A stretch of DNA of 64,000 nucleotides from Vibrio parahaemolyticus (lineage in GTDB: Bacteria > Pseudomonadota > Gammaproteobacteria > Enterobacterales > Vibrionaceae): assembly GCF_900460535.1 (NCBI RefSeq), contig NZ_UHIL01000001.1:2976001-3040000 (forward strand), given 5' to 3'. Positions within the stretch are counted from its first letter, which is position 1. Every line of letters starts with the position of its first letter. Position numbers and translations under genes: made by a program. Under the pieces are notes generated by a model that was not told where the DNA came from, searched no databases, and saw only the letters and a list, made by a program, of their open reading frames with translations. Below are positions 31,825-42,338 of this stretch, one piece after another.

Positions 31825-32961
31825 ATGCAATTACCAACTTTTCTAGAGGTCTATGAAGGACTCATTAGTACCTCTTCGATCAGCTCGACTGATCCAAGCT
31901 GGGATCAAGGCAATGCCAAAGTGATCGAGAAACTCGCCACTTGGTTTAAAGATCTTGGTTTTCACGTTGAGGTGATCGAAGTCGAATCAGGCAAACACAA
32001 TATGATTGCACGCATGGGCGAAGGCGAAGGCGGTCTGCTGCTTGCTGGGCACAGCGATACCGTGCCATTTGATGAAGGACGCTGGAGCTTTGATCCCCAT
32101 AAGCTCACAGAGAAAGACAACCGCTTCTACGGTCTGGGTACGGCAGACATGAAAGGCTTTTTTGCTTTCATTTATGAAGCAGTAAAAAAGGTGGATTGGA
32201 GCAAGCAAAACAAGCCGCTTTACGTATTGGCCACCTGTGATGAAGAAACTACCATGCTCGGTGCAAGACACTTCACCACAAACGCGCCGTTCAAGCCGGA
32301 TTACTGCATCATTGGAGAACCCACTAGCTTAGTTCCTATTCGTGGCCACAAAGGGCATGTCGCCAATGCGATTCGGGTTACCGGTAAATCCGGCCACTCC
32401 TCTGACCCAGCTTTGGGCGTCAACGCGATTGAAATCATGCATGAAGTGTTGTTTGCGATGATGCAACTGCGCGACAAACTCATTAAAGAGTATCACCATC
32501 CAGGATTTGCCATCCCTAGTCCAACGTTGAACTTAGGCCATATCCATGGCGGTGATAGTGCCAACCGTATTTGTGGTTGTTGCGAGCTGCACTATGACGT
32601 TCGCCCATTGCCGGGCATCAGTTTGGACGGTTTAGAAAACATGCTGCGCAGCGCACTACAAGAAGTAGAAGCTAAATGGCCGGGACGAATCGACATCGTA
32701 CCGTTGCATGAGCCAATTCCAGGATATGAATGTCAGCACGATCATCCATTTATCGGTGGTGTCGAAGAGATCTGTCAAACCAGTTCGCAAACCGTCAACT
32801 ACTGCACGGAAGCGCCTTTCTTGCAGCAACTGTGTCCGACTCTGGTACTTGGCCCTGGTTCTATCGAACAAGCGCACCAACCAGATGAGTTTCTATCCTT
32901 TGATTTTATCGAACCAACCATTGATGTGCTCTCAAAGGCGATGGTTAAGTATTGTTGTTGA
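31825..32961 (+). CDS. argE: Acetylornithine deacetylase
   Basis: Zn-dependent M20 amidohydrolase that releases ornithine from N-acetylornithine. The 378-aa protein has metal-binding motifs [27 protein letters not shown], and the catalytic [12 protein letters not shown], plus [17 protein letters not shown]. This linear route, using ArgE, fits the need for N-acetylglutamate synthase activity from the argH(A) domain. Divergent from argC; a terminator follows. Confidence 0.97.
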   Translation: MQLPTFLEVYEGLISTSSISSTDPSWDQGNAKVIEKLATWFKDLGFHVEVIEVESGKHNMIARMGEGEGGLLLAGHSDTVPFDEGRWSFDPHKLTEKDNRFYGLGTADMKGFFAFIYEAVKKVDWSKQNKPLYVLATCDEETTMLGARHFTTNAPFKPDYCIIGEPTSLVPIRGHKGHVANAIRVTGKSGHSSDPALGVNAIEIMHEVLFAMMQLRDKLIKEYHHPGFAIPSPTLNLGHIHGGDSANRICGCCELHYDVRPLPGISLDGLENMLRSALQEVEAKWPGRIDIVPLHEPIPGYECQHDHPFIGGVEEICQTSSQTVNYCTEAPFLQQLCPTLVLGPGSIEQAHQPDEFLSFDFIEPTIDVLSKAMVKYCC

Positions 32962-32981
32962 TTGAGTTTAAAAAAAGCCTT

Positions 32982-33010
32982 TATGCAGCTCCGATGAGCT
33001 GCATATTTTG
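32982..33010 (+). terminator. Terminator of argE
   Basis: Stem ATGCAGCTC / GAGCTGCAT with a CGAT loop, then ATTTT. The U-run is modest, but the position just past the argE stop fits. Confidence 0.7.
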
Positions 33011-33238
33011 GCTCTCAAAGCACAAGGTTTTATGCACCGTTAACACGAATTTAACTTGTTATTTTGTAATTAATTTTCACTTTTAATTCTATGCCCGTCG
33101 AAACTTTGCTCTAAATCAGGAGAGACGCCGAATAATTGCAAACTTAGTCTGCTTTATTTGACTAGAACTGGTGCTTTTCGCTAGATTGGAGTCTTAACAA
33201 GGACAATGGATGTAGTTTTTTTACGAGGCAGGACGACA

Positions 33239-35872
33239 ATGAACGAGAAATACGCCGCACTTAAAAGCAATGTGCGCATGTTAGGCCACTTACTGGGTAA
33301 CACGATTCGCGATGCCCACGGCGAAGAAATCTTCGAGAAAGTGGAGACCATTCGTAAATTATCCAAATCGGCTCAAGCAGGTAATCAAGCAGACAGGGAA
33401 AGCTTGATAGAAGAAATCAAACACCTACCCGATGAGCAACTAACGCCAGTCACCCGTGCGTTTAACCAATTTCTAAACCTCACCAATATTGCCGAGCAAT
33501 ACCACACCATTTCACGCCACTGTGAAGAGCACATCTGTGAACCAGACGCGATCAACTCGCTGTTTTCAAAACTGGTACAAAACGATGTTAGCAAACTCGA
33601 TACGGCTCAAGCGGTACGTGATTTGAATATTGAACTGGTATTAACCGCGCACCCAACGGAAATCACTCGCCGCACCATGATCAATAAACTGGTCAAGATC
33701 AACGAGTGTTTATCCAAACTAGAACTCAGCGACCTGTCTTCTAAAGAACGCAAAAAAACTGAGCGTCGCTTAGAGCAACTTATCGCACAAAGCTGGCATT
33801 CTGACGTGATTCGTCAACAACGCCCTACTCCATTGGATGAAGCGAAATGGGGCTTTGCCGTAGTAGAAAACTCACTGTGGGAAGCTGTGCCAGATTTCCT
33901 ACGTGAAATGAATGATCGTCTGAAGTCTTACCTAGGTGAAGGTTTACCAATTGATGCTCGTCCAGTGCATTTCTCTTCTTGGATGGGGGGTGACCGTGAT
34001 GGCAACCCGTTCGTTACTCATAGCGTAACGCGTGAAGTACTGCTTCTGTCTCGTTGGAAAGCCGCTGACCTTTATCTCAATGACATCAATGAATTGATCA
34101 GCGAACTCTCTATGACCGTTTCTAACGATCAAGTTCGTGAACTTGCTGGTGAAGATCAACATGAACCATACCGCGCAATCCTGAAACAACTACGTGCTCT
34201 GCTCAATGAAACCAAAGATATTCTTGATGCGAAGATCCACGGTCAAAAACTGGCAGTCAAAGCACCGCTACAAAAAGTTGAACAGCTTTGGGATCCTCTG
34301 TACGCGTGTTACCAATCACTGCATGAGTGCGGCATGGGCGTCATCGCTGACGGCTCGTTGCTAGATACGCTGCGTCGTGTGAAAGCATTTGGCGTTCACC
34401 TAGTTCGTCTTGATATCCGCCAGGAAAGTACGCGCCACGCAGATGTACTCTCTGAGCTGACTCGATACCTCGGCATTGGTGATTACGAACAGTGGAGCGA
34501 GCAAGATAAAATTGCTTTCCTCACCAATGAACTTGCATCTAAACGTCCGCTACTGCCACGCGATTGGGAGCCATCAGAGCCGGTCAAAGAGGTGTTAGAC
34601 ACCTGTAAGATCATCGCTCTGCAACCGCGCGAAGCGTTCGGTGCTTACGTCATCTCAATGGCTCGTACCGCCTCAGACGTACTCGCTGTGCACCTATTAC
34701 TGCAAGAAGCGGGCTGCCCTTACCGTATGGATGTTTGCCCTTTGTTCGAAACTCTAGACGACTTGAACAATGCAGAGTCGGTCATTAAGCAGCTAATGAG
34801 CATCGACCTTTACCGTGGCTTTATTCAAAACCACCAAATGGTCATGATCGGCTACTCTGATTCAGCAAAAGATGCGGGTGTCATGTCGGCAGGCTGGGCT
34901 CAGTACCATGCTATGGAATCTCTAGTTAAAGTGGCAGAAGACGAAGGTGTTGAGCTGACTCTGTTCCATGGTCGTGGCGGCACCGTTGGTCGCGGCGGCG
35001 CACCTGCACACGCGGCTCTGCTGTCTCAACCACCAAAGAGCTTGAAAGGCGGGTTACGCGTAACAGAACAAGGCGAAATGATCCGCTTTAAACTGGGTCT
35101 ACCAGATGTTGCGGTAAACAGCTTCAACTTGTATGCAAGCGCCATTTTGGAAGCAAATCTACTGCCACCACCAGAGCCAAAACAAGAATGGCGCGACTTG
35201 ATGGAAGTGCTGTCGGAAGTGAGCTGTGAAGCTTACCGTGGCGTCGTCCGTGGCGAACCAGATTTTGTTCCATACTTCCGTCAAGCGACGCCTGAACTAG
35301 AGCTAGGCAAACTGCCGCTTGGTTCACGCCCTGCGAAACGTAATCCAAATGGCGGTGTAGAAAGCTTACGTGCAATTCCTTGGATCTTCTCGTGGAGCCA
35401 AAACCGTTTGGTGCTTCCGGCTTGGTTAGGCGCAGGTGAAGCTATTCAGTACTCAGTAGACAAAGGTCATCAGGCGCTACTGGAAGAAATGTGTCGCGAA
35501 TGGCCGTTCTTCTCAACTCGCCTAGGTATGCTTGAGATGGTGTACACCAAGTGCAACATGGAAATCTCTCGCTACTATGACCAACGCCTAGTTGAACCTC
35601 AACTTCAACCATTGGGTGACCGACTGCGTGAACAACTTCAACGTGATATTAAGTCCGTACTGAACGTAGAGAACAACGAGAACCTAATGCAAAGCGACCC
35701 ATGGGGCCAAGAATCAATTCGCCTACGTAACATCTACGTAGAGCCATTGAACATGCTTCAAGCTGAATTGCTATACCGTACTCGTCAAACAGAAGAGGCG
35801 TCTGCAAACCTTGAAGAGGCACTGATGGTGACCATCGCAGGTATTGCAGCAGGTATGCGTAACACGGGTTAA
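33239..35872 (+). CDS. ppc: Phosphoenolpyruvate carboxylase
   Basis: Anaplerotic conversion of PEP and bicarbonate to oxaloacetate. The 877-aa protein has [18 protein letters not shown] (catalytic His), [38 protein letters not shown] and the C-terminus ending GMRNTG. I use the ATG at 33239 ([16 protein letters not shown]); the open frame begins at 33206 with 11 residues not found in the family. Monocistronic, with terminator downstream. Confidence 0.97.
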   Translation: MNEKYAALKSNVRMLGHLLGNTIRDAHGEEIFEKVETIRKLSKSAQAGNQADRESLIEEIKHLPDEQLTPVTRAFNQFLNLTNIAEQYHTISRHCEEHICEPDAINSLFSKLVQNDVSKLDTAQAVRDLNIELVLTAHPTEITRRTMINKLVKINECLSKLELSDLSSKERKKTERRLEQLIAQSWHSDVIRQQRPTPLDEAKWGFAVVENSLWEAVPDFLREMNDRLKSYLGEGLPIDARPVHFSSWMGGDRDGNPFVTHSVTREVLLLSRWKAADLYLNDINELISELSMTVSNDQVRELAGEDQHEPYRAILKQLRALLNETKDILDAKIHGQKLAVKAPLQKVEQLWDPLYACYQSLHECGMGVIADGSLLDTLRRVKAFGVHLVRLDIRQESTRHADVLSELTRYLGIGDYEQWSEQDKIAFLTNELASKRPLLPRDWEPSEPVKEVLDTCKIIALQPREAFGAYVISMARTASDVLAVHLLLQEAGCPYRMDVCPLFETLDDLNNAESVIKQLMSIDLYRGFIQNHQMVMIGYSDSAKDAGVMSAGWAQYHAMESLVKVAEDEGVELTLFHGRGGTVGRGGAPAHAALLSQPPKSLKGGLRVTEQGEMIRFKLGLPDVAVNSFNLYASAILEANLLPPPEPKQEWRDLMEVLSEVSCEAYRGVVRGEPDFVPYFRQATPELELGKLPLGSRPAKRNPNGGVESLRAIPWIFSWSQNRLVLPAWLGAGEAIQYSVDKGHQALLEEMCREWPFFSTRLGMLEMVYTKCNMEISRYYDQRLVEPQLQPLGDRLREQLQRDIKSVLNVENNENLMQSDPWGQESIRLRNIYVEPLNMLQAELLYRTRQTEEASANLEEALMVTIAGIAAGMRNTG

Positions 35873-35891
35873 AAATAACCATTCGTAATAC

Positions 35892-35922
35892 AAAAGGCTG
35901 AGTTCATACTCAGCCTTTCTTA
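35892..35922 (+). terminator. Terminator of ppc
   Basis: Perfect stem AAAGGCTGAG / CTCAGCCTTT with a TTCATA loop and a CTTATATT tail. Confidence 0.85.
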
Positions 35923-36029
35923 TATTCATAACTTCCAACCACATAATTGCGCAGCAAATAACCAGATATTTATACCACAAAAAACCCATAAAATACCAAC
36001 AAATTAGAATTATTAACTACAAAATAACT

Positions 36030-36051
36030 CTATTGAGTATTATGTTAGTTT
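36030..36051. promoter_or_regulatory. Candidate LuxR/HapR-family binding site upstream of aphA
   Basis: CTATTGAGTATTATGTTAG has a perfect TATTGA left half of the LuxR/HapR consensus and a degenerate right half. AphA and the LuxR/HapR master regulators are known to repress each other, so a site here is expected. The assignment is by eye only. Confidence 0.35.
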
Positions 36052-36151
36052 TTCAGGGTAATTTTGTCCTAGTATTCCACTTCATGCTTATTATTTATAT
36101 ACTACTTGCCTGCTGAGAGCTCATAAATCCAATCATACCTGCTCCAGCCCT

Positions 36152-36167
36152 GATGGGGATCCCCATC
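36152..36167. repeat. Perfect 16-bp palindrome in the aphA leader
   Basis: GATGGGGATCCCCATC is identical to its own reverse complement. In RNA it can fold as a 6-bp GC-rich stem with a GAUC loop. It lies two bases before the first candidate Qrr seed site. Confidence 0.75.
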
Positions 36168-36168
36168 T

Positions 36169-36195
36169 CTAGGTGATAAACGGCTTTAAGGTGAC
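36169..36195 (+). promoter_or_regulatory. Candidate Qrr sRNA pairing sites in the aphA leader
   Basis: CTAGGTGA at 36169-36176 and AAGGTGAC at 36188-36195 are both complementary to the UCACCUA-type segment in the conserved core of Vibrio Qrr sRNAs. Qrr sRNAs are known to activate aphA translation. A following hairpin ACCAAC-TTT-GTTGGT (36199-36213) could be opened or closed by this pairing. Pairing is inferred from remembered Qrr sequence. Confidence 0.5.
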
Positions 36196-36309
36196 AGGAC
36201 CAACTTTGTTGGTGCTACTTATACATTAAAAAACTCAAGCGCCAGTAAGAGCGCAGCTGAAAGTGTAAGTAGCTTGTTTACAAGTTTATTGACCATTTGG
36301 ATTGAAGAC

Positions 36310-36849
36310 ATGTCATTACCACACGTAATCTTAACTGTTCTTAGCACTCGCGACGCAACCGGTTACGATATCACTAAAGAATTCTCTGCTAGCATCGGTT
36401 ACTTCTGGAAAGCAAGCCACCAACAAGTTTACCGTGAACTAAATAAAATGGCCGAGAAAGAGCTGGTTACTTGCGTACTAGAACCTCAAGAAGGCAAACC
36501 AGACCGTAAGGTTTACTCCATCACAGATGCAGGCCGTAGCGCTCTTGGAGAATGGTTTGATCAACCAACTGCACACCCAACCGTTCGTGATGAATTTTCA
36601 GCGAAACTTATGGCTTGTGCTGTTCAACCATCAACACCTTTCCGTGATCAACTAGCAGAACTTGTTGAAGAGTCTCGTAAACTGGTTTCTCACTACAAAG
36701 AAATTGAAGCTGCTTACTACGCAACGCCTTCAACTTTGGACAAACAAGCTCGTTTAGAGCGCCTAACGCTTCGTCGTAACCTACTGTTACGTGAAACGTG
36801 GATCACTTGGGCAGAAGAAGTCCTAACAGAACTTGAAGTGATTGGTTAA
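36310..36849 (+). CDS. aphA: Low-cell-density quorum-sensing regulator AphA (PadR family)
   Basis: Master regulator of quorum sensing at low cell density in vibrios, and activator of virulence or biofilm genes. The 179-aa protein has the PadR winged helix with MSLPHVILTVLSTRDATGYD, FWKASHQQVYRELNKMAEKEL and the wing KPDRKVYSITDAGRSAL; a coiled-coil dimerisation region follows (~110-179). I use the ATG at 36310, which gives the known 179-aa AphA; twelve more upstream codons are open but not conserved. The strong match to AphA is a main reason for calling the host a Vibrio. Confidence 0.96.
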   Translation: MSLPHVILTVLSTRDATGYDITKEFSASIGYFWKASHQQVYRELNKMAEKELVTCVLEPQEGKPDRKVYSITDAGRSALGEWFDQPTAHPTVRDEFSAKLMACAVQPSTPFRDQLAELVEESRKLVSHYKEIEAAYYATPSTLDKQARLERLTLRRNLLLRETWITWAEEVLTELEVIG

Positions 36850-36871
36850 TTTCCTTTTACTTAGAGACAAC

Positions 36872-36908
36872 GAAAAAGGCTTGCCACTTGGCAAGCCTTT
36901 TGTCTTTT
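36872..36908. terminator. Terminator between aphA and metF
   Basis: Perfect stem AAAAGGCTTGCC / GGCAAGCCTTTT with an ACTT loop and a T-rich tail. A runs on the left allow action on the convergent metF too. Confidence 0.9.
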
Positions 36909-36919
36909 TGAAACCGGAT

Positions 36920-37900
<981 letters not shown>

Positions 37901-38051
37901 TATTGAATGTGATTTAATGTCAACCTTGTGATTATGAATTTTTCTCACGTTAATAATGAGGACAGTTCAAGTTAATTCGCATCTGCTATTTACTCATAAC
38001 AACGTTTAAAAATGGCGAATCTTATTTTAAGTATGGCACTGAGGAAGGAAT

Positions 38052-38083
38052 AAAAAACCCCGGATGAATTCCAGGGTTTTTAG
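38052..38083 (-). terminator. Terminator of metB-metL
   Basis: Stem AAAAACCC(C)GG / CC(A)GGGTTTTT around ATGAATT, followed by a T-rich run on the minus strand, 15 bp beyond the metL stop. Confidence 0.85.
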
Positions 38084-38097
38084 GTATCTCGCAAAGT

Positions 38098-40506
38098 TTA
38101 GAATAATCCAGCTAAGCGGTTGAGATCCGATTGGATTGCACCAGCGGTCACCTCGCGTCCTGCACCTGGGCCACGAATCACCAAAGGGTTGTCCTTGTAC
38201 CATTTACTTTCAATCGCAAAAATGTTGTCGCATGGCAGCAAGTTAGCTAGCGCATGTTCGCGCGGTAATGCTTCTACGCCCACCGTCGCTTTGCCATTTT
38301 TCTCTAAGCGCGCCACATACCGAAGCACCTGCTCATCTCTTTGTGCTTTGGTTAGACGCTCTTGAAGAATCTCACTGAGCAGTGCGCCATTATCAAAGAA
38401 CTCATCCAAACTCAGAGAGCGCAGCTCTTCAGGCACCAGTGATTCCACTTTTACGCTGTCCGGTTCAATATCCAGACCAGACTCACGCGCTAAGATAACC
38501 AGTTTACGCATGACATCCGAGCCATCTAAATCAGCACGCGGATCCGGTTCTGTTAATCCTTGTTGCCACGCTAAATCGACCAACTCATTAAACGGCACCG
38601 AGCCATCAAACTGCTGGAACAGCCAAGAAAGTGTTCCCGAGAAGATTCCGGATAACGCCACAATCTCATCACCACTTTCACGCAGATCTCGCACGGTATG
38701 GTTGATAGGTAACCCTGCCCCAACCGTCGCGTTGTAGAGCCAGTAGCGACCGATTTTCGCGAATGCATCTTGCACTTGATGGTAGTATTGACTGTCGGCA
38801 GAGCCTGCAACTTTGTTAGCAGAAATTAAATGGATGCCTTGTTGGGCGATATCAACATAACGTTGTGCCAACTCTTTGCTCGCGGTCACGTCCAATACCA
38901 CGGCTTCATCATAACTTTGTAAATCGCCCAACCGACTCAGCCACGCCCCATCGTTCTCAATACTTTCTTCATCAAACCTGTCGGCAACCACCGCCGCATC
39001 GATACCCTTTTCATCAAACCAATATGTCTGACTATCGACAACGGCGACTAAGTCAAAGCTCATACCGTGGCGTTTTTCGAGTTCTGTTTTCTGAGTCGCA
39101 AATAGATTTAACCAGCTAGAACCGATATTGCCTTTGCCACATAACGCTACCGCTACGCGCTTTTGCGCTTGGAATAACTGGCTGTGAATCAACTGCACTA
39201 ATGCTTCGGTATCGGTGCGACGCAGTACCGCAACTAGGCTTAAACCTGATTCAGTTTCAGAAACAAATTCAACTGGTGCGTGCTTCAATTTTTGGTAAAA
39301 ACCAAAACAATGGTTGGCATTCTTCGTTACGCCCGCTCCGACAGCGGCCACAAGTGAATAGCCTTCTTTGAGTTTGATTTCAGCTTCAACTGCAAGATCT
39401 TGTAGGTACTTCAGCGCACCTGTCGCAATCTCTGCGGTGTACGCTAAGCGTAATTTTTGCTGATCGGCTTGGGCTTCGTAAGAGAGTGGCTCGAGTTGCG
39501 CACGTTGAAGAGACTTTAAAACATCACTTTGGGTTTTGTTGAAGTCATGACCATGCCTAAAAGACAATTGAATCAACAATACTTCATCCAAAGAAGTGAT
39601 GATTTTCGCTCCACGCCCAGAAGCAAGTACACGCTCAATACGCGTTGAACCCGATTCAGGTTGATAACTGCACTTGAGGCTTAAGTCCATCGTGCTTTGC
39701 GCGACAGGTTGTAACGTACGGCTATGCAAGACCGGAGCTGCAAGGCGGGCCAGTTCACTCGCTTCGTCTAAGCGCAGTAAAGGCAACAGACATGCGTCCG
39801 ACACCAAACGAGGATCCGCACTGTAAACACCAGCAACATCACTCCAAATGGTTACGGTTGTCACTTCCGCCAAAGCACCTATTACGGTTGCGGAATAATC
39901 CGAGCCATTCCGCCCCAACAGTACGGTTTCTCCTGCCTCATTTTGCGCCATAAATCCGGTGATGATGACGCGTTTGTGGCTGTGTTGCGCCAACGTCTCC
40001 TTAATCAGGGGATAAGAACGCGCACGGTCAACTTCCGGTTGAGTACCAGCTTCTGCACGTAAAAATGCACGTGCATCTTGTGCGACCGCAGGAACATTTT
40101 GTTGTGAAAGCAAGGCAGCCAATAAACGTGAAGACCACACTTCACCGTGACCCAACACTGCCGCTTTTTGCGCATCCGTCAGTGGTGCAGCCAGCTCGGC
40201 TAAGGTACTGAACTCATCGTGCAAAGAAGCGAGCAATTGCGTCTGCACCTCGCCTTCTAATAAAGATTCAATTAGCTCCGACTGGAATTGTCTTAAGCCT
40301 TGCAGTGCTTCATGCGCAATACGGCCATCTTTGTCTAAACCTTCCAGAAACTCGATCAAGCGATTAGTGGTCTTCCCCGCGGCGGATACCACCACCAGAT
40401 CATTCTCGACAGAGTATTCTTTGAGAATATCGGCCACACGTAAGTAACATTCAGGGTTTGCTAAGCTGCTGCCACCAAATTTATGTAACTGACGTTGTAC
40501 ACTCAT
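38098..40506 (-). CDS. metL: Bifunctional aspartokinase II / homoserine dehydrogenase II
   Basis: Catalyses the first and third steps from aspartate to homoserine for methionine. The 802-aa protein has an aspartokinase domain (HKFGGSSLANPECYLRVA near the N-terminus; LLGRNGSDYSATVIGALA), a central regulatory region and a homoserine dehydrogenase domain from about residue 455 with VALCGKGNIGSSWLNLF and LDGSDVMRKLVILARE. I use the ATG at 40506 (MSVQRQLHKFGGSSL). The open frame runs 57 codons further into metB; that stretch looks like noise and would overlap metB. It is 14 bp after metB. Confidence 0.96.
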   Translation of the reverse strand: MSVQRQLHKFGGSSLANPECYLRVADILKEYSVENDLVVVSAAGKTTNRLIEFLEGLDKDGRIAHEALQGLRQFQSELIESLLEGEVQTQLLASLHDEFSTLAELAAPLTDAQKAAVLGHGEVWSSRLLAALLSQQNVPAVAQDARAFLRAEAGTQPEVDRARSYPLIKETLAQHSHKRVIITGFMAQNEAGETVLLGRNGSDYSATVIGALAEVTTVTIWSDVAGVYSADPRLVSDACLLPLLRLDEASELARLAAPVLHSRTLQPVAQSTMDLSLKCSYQPESGSTRIERVLASGRGAKIITSLDEVLLIQLSFRHGHDFNKTQSDVLKSLQRAQLEPLSYEAQADQQKLRLAYTAEIATGALKYLQDLAVEAEIKLKEGYSLVAAVGAGVTKNANHCFGFYQKLKHAPVEFVSETESGLSLVAVLRRTDTEALVQLIHSQLFQAQKRVAVALCGKGNIGSSWLNLFATQKTELEKRHGMSFDLVAVVDSQTYWFDEKGIDAAVVADRFDEESIENDGAWLSRLGDLQSYDEAVVLDVTASKELAQRYVDIAQQGIHLISANKVAGSADSQYYHQVQDAFAKIGRYWLYNATVGAGLPINHTVRDLRESGDEIVALSGIFSGTLSWLFQQFDGSVPFNELVDLAWQQGLTEPDPRADLDGSDVMRKLVILARESGLDIEPDSVKVESLVPEELRSLSLDEFFDNGALLSEILQERLTKAQRDEQVLRYVARLEKNGKATVGVEALPREHALANLLPCDNIFAIESKWYKDNPLVIRGPGAGREVTAGAIQSDLNRLAGLF

Positions 40507-40520
40507 TTTTAGTTCTCCTA

Positions 40521-41681
40521 TTACTGAGCAGCTTTTACAAAGGCTTGAGCGAGATCGGCAATCAGGTCTTGTGCATCTTCTAAACCCACAGACAGACGAA
40601 GCAGTTGATGCGACACGCCCGCTTCCGCTAACGCCTCTTCCCCCATGGCTCGATGCGTCATAGATGCGGGGTGACAAATCAAACTCTCCACGCCACCAAG
40701 CGACTCTGCAAGAGAAAACAGTTCGAGCTCTTTAACAAACACTTTAAGTTGCTCAAATGAGCCTGCAAATTCAAAGCTCAACATAGAACCAAAACCCGAC
40801 TGCTGCTTTTTCGCGATTTCGTGACCAGGATGATCTGGCAAACTCGGATGGTAAATCTTCGCGACCAAAGCTTGCTGTTGTAGGTAGTTGAGTACGTGTT
40901 GAGAGCTTTCTTCGTGCACTCGCATACGGGCGCCTAAAGTGCGGATCCCACGCAACGTCATGTAACTATCGAAAGGCGTACCCGTGGCGCCAATACAGTT
41001 TCCCCACCATGCAAGTTCTTCTGCGTGCGCTTCTGTTTTGGTGATCACCACACCACCAATCACGTCCGAGTGGCCATTAATGTATTTTGTGGTTGAGTGG
41101 ATAACAAAGTCAGCACCGAGATCCAAAGGCTTTTGGTACACCGGTGTCAAAAAGGTATTGTCGACCGCAACCAAAGCGCCCACTTGTTTGGCTTTTTCGC
41201 ATACCGCTGCAATATCAACCACACGAACCAAAGGATTCGATGGAGTTTCTAACAAAATAAGCTTTGGCTTTTTCGCTAGTGCAGCCTCTAGAGCTTGCTC
41301 ATCCGATTGATCAACGAACTGCACTTTGAAGTCGCCTTTGTTAGCTCGTGTATTGAACAAACGGTATGTGCCACCATAGCAATCATGCGGTGCAACAATC
41401 AGATCATCTGGCCCAAGAAAAGCCGATACCCACAAGTTAAGTGCGGAAGTACCGCAGTTAGTCACCACTGCGCCTTTGCCAGACTCTAACTCTGATAACG
41501 CACTCTCTAGCAAACCACGGTTTGGGTTACCTGAACGCGTGTAATCGTATTTAGGGACTTCACCAAAAGCAGGGAAACCATAGTTGGTTGAAAGGTAGAT
41601 TGGTGGAACAACAGCGTGGTATTGGCTGTCTGATTCGATACCAGTGCGTACAGCAATGGTCGCAGGCTTGCGGGTGCTCAT
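40521..41681 (-). CDS. metB: Cystathionine gamma-synthase
   Basis: PLP enzyme that joins O-succinylhomoserine and cysteine to make cystathionine. The 386-aa length equals that of E. coli MetB. PLP lysine motif HSTTKYINGHSDVIGG; also YDYTRSGNPNRGLLESALSEL and VAVDNTFLTPVYQKPL. It heads metB-metL and is divergent from metJ across MetJ boxes. Confidence 0.96.
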   Translation of the reverse strand: MSTRKPATIAVRTGIESDSQYHAVVPPIYLSTNYGFPAFGEVPKYDYTRSGNPNRGLLESALSELESGKGAVVTNCGTSALNLWVSAFLGPDDLIVAPHDCYGGTYRLFNTRANKGDFKVQFVDQSDEQALEAALAKKPKLILLETPSNPLVRVVDIAAVCEKAKQVGALVAVDNTFLTPVYQKPLDLGADFVIHSTTKYINGHSDVIGGVVITKTEAHAEELAWWGNCIGATGTPFDSYMTLRGIRTLGARMRVHEESSQHVLNYLQQQALVAKIYHPSLPDHPGHEIAKKQQSGFGSMLSFEFAGSFEQLKVFVKELELFSLAESLGGVESLICHPASMTHRAMGEEALAEAGVSHQLLRLSVGLEDAQDLIADLAQAFVKAAQ

Positions 41682-41800
41682 GGGTGTATCCTTTCACGGG
41701 TGATGACTTCTAAATAGGAATGCGCTATATCTAATTTGTCAGATCTATCTGAACAACACTCTTCCTTAACTGTTCTGTTCACTTTACTTGTCAAAAAATG

Positions 41801-41832
41801 AGACGTCAACACTTCTAGACGTCTATATGTCT
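41801..41832. promoter_or_regulatory. MetJ operator between metB and metJ (four tandem met boxes)
   Basis: Four contiguous 8-mers: AGACGTCA, ACACTTCT, AGACGTCT and ATATGTCT. Two match the AGACGTCT consensus in 7-8 positions, one in 6 and one in 5. Shared by divergent metB-metL and metJ, so MetJ with S-adenosylmethionine would repress both and itself. Confidence 0.9.
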
Positions 41833-41908
41833 TTGCTTGTGGCAGTAAATGCAGCTAAAATCAGCACCTATATTAATTTTCAACTTATTACATAAATGAA
41901 GGTGTGCA

Positions 41909-42229
41909 ATGGCTGACTGGAATGGCGAATACATTAGCCCATATGCTGAGCACGGTAAAAAAAGCGAACAAGTAAAAAAAATTACCGTTTCTATCCCGCT
42001 AAAAGTTTTAAAAGTGCTGACTGATGAGCGTACTCGTCGTCAGATCAATAACTTACGCCATGCAACCAACAGCGAACTACTATGTGAAGCATTCCTGCAC
42101 GCATATACAGGTCAGCCATTACCAACGGATGAAGACCTTCGTAAAGACAGACCGGATGACATTCCAACTGAAGCAAAAGCGTTAATGACGGCGATGGGTA
42201 TCGAATTCGAAGCATTTGACGACGAATAA
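41909..42229 (+). CDS. metJ: Methionine repressor MetJ
   Basis: Ribbon-helix-helix repressor that binds met boxes with SAM as corepressor. The 106-aa protein begins [20 protein letters not shown] and has the DNA-contacting strand [15 protein letters not shown], then [20 protein letters not shown]. It is one residue longer than E. coli MetJ. Divergent from metB, with four tandem met boxes in between. Confidence 0.98.
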   Translation: MADWNGEYISPYAEHGKKSEQVKKITVSIPLKVLKVLTDERTRRQINNLRHATNSELLCEAFLHAYTGQPLPTDEDLRKDRPDDIPTEAKALMTAMGIEFEAFDDE

Positions 42230-42285
42230 TTGCTTACAAATTCATCCGCTTTAGGAGCTGCGCCGGGGGCAGTTTTTGGAGATAT

Positions 42286-42317
42286 AAAAAATGGGACGTC
42301 AATGCGTCCCATTTTTG
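42286..42317. terminator. Terminator between metJ and the malic enzyme gene
   Basis: Perfect stem AAAAATGGGACG / CGTCCCATTTTT with a TCAATG loop; A and T runs make it bidirectional. A weaker hairpin CTGC/GGCAG followed by T5 lies just before it (about 42259-42278). Confidence 0.9.
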
Positions 42318-42338
42318 TGTTCAATGTGGCTGAGTAAA

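Larger units (their letters stand above)
35923..36309 (+). other. Long aphA upstream/leader region
   Basis: About 390 bp without a gene. The distal part is very AT-rich and has a LuxR/HapR-like site near 36030. The proximal part, from about 36110, is GC-richer with a perfect palindrome and Qrr-complementary sites. This fits the long regulated leader known for aphA in vibrios. Confidence 0.6.

Noticed and set aside
36105..36160. Resemblance to a TPP riboswitch (CTGAGAG at 36113 and ACCTG at 36137) upstream of aphA
   Set aside because: The remaining conserved TPP elements and stems are missing and aphA has no link to thiamine.
40507..40677. N-terminal extension of metL by 57 codons
   Set aside because: The extension overlaps metB on the same strand, has low-complexity Ser/Arg/Cys content and lacks aspartokinase similarity; ATG 40506 gives the family start.
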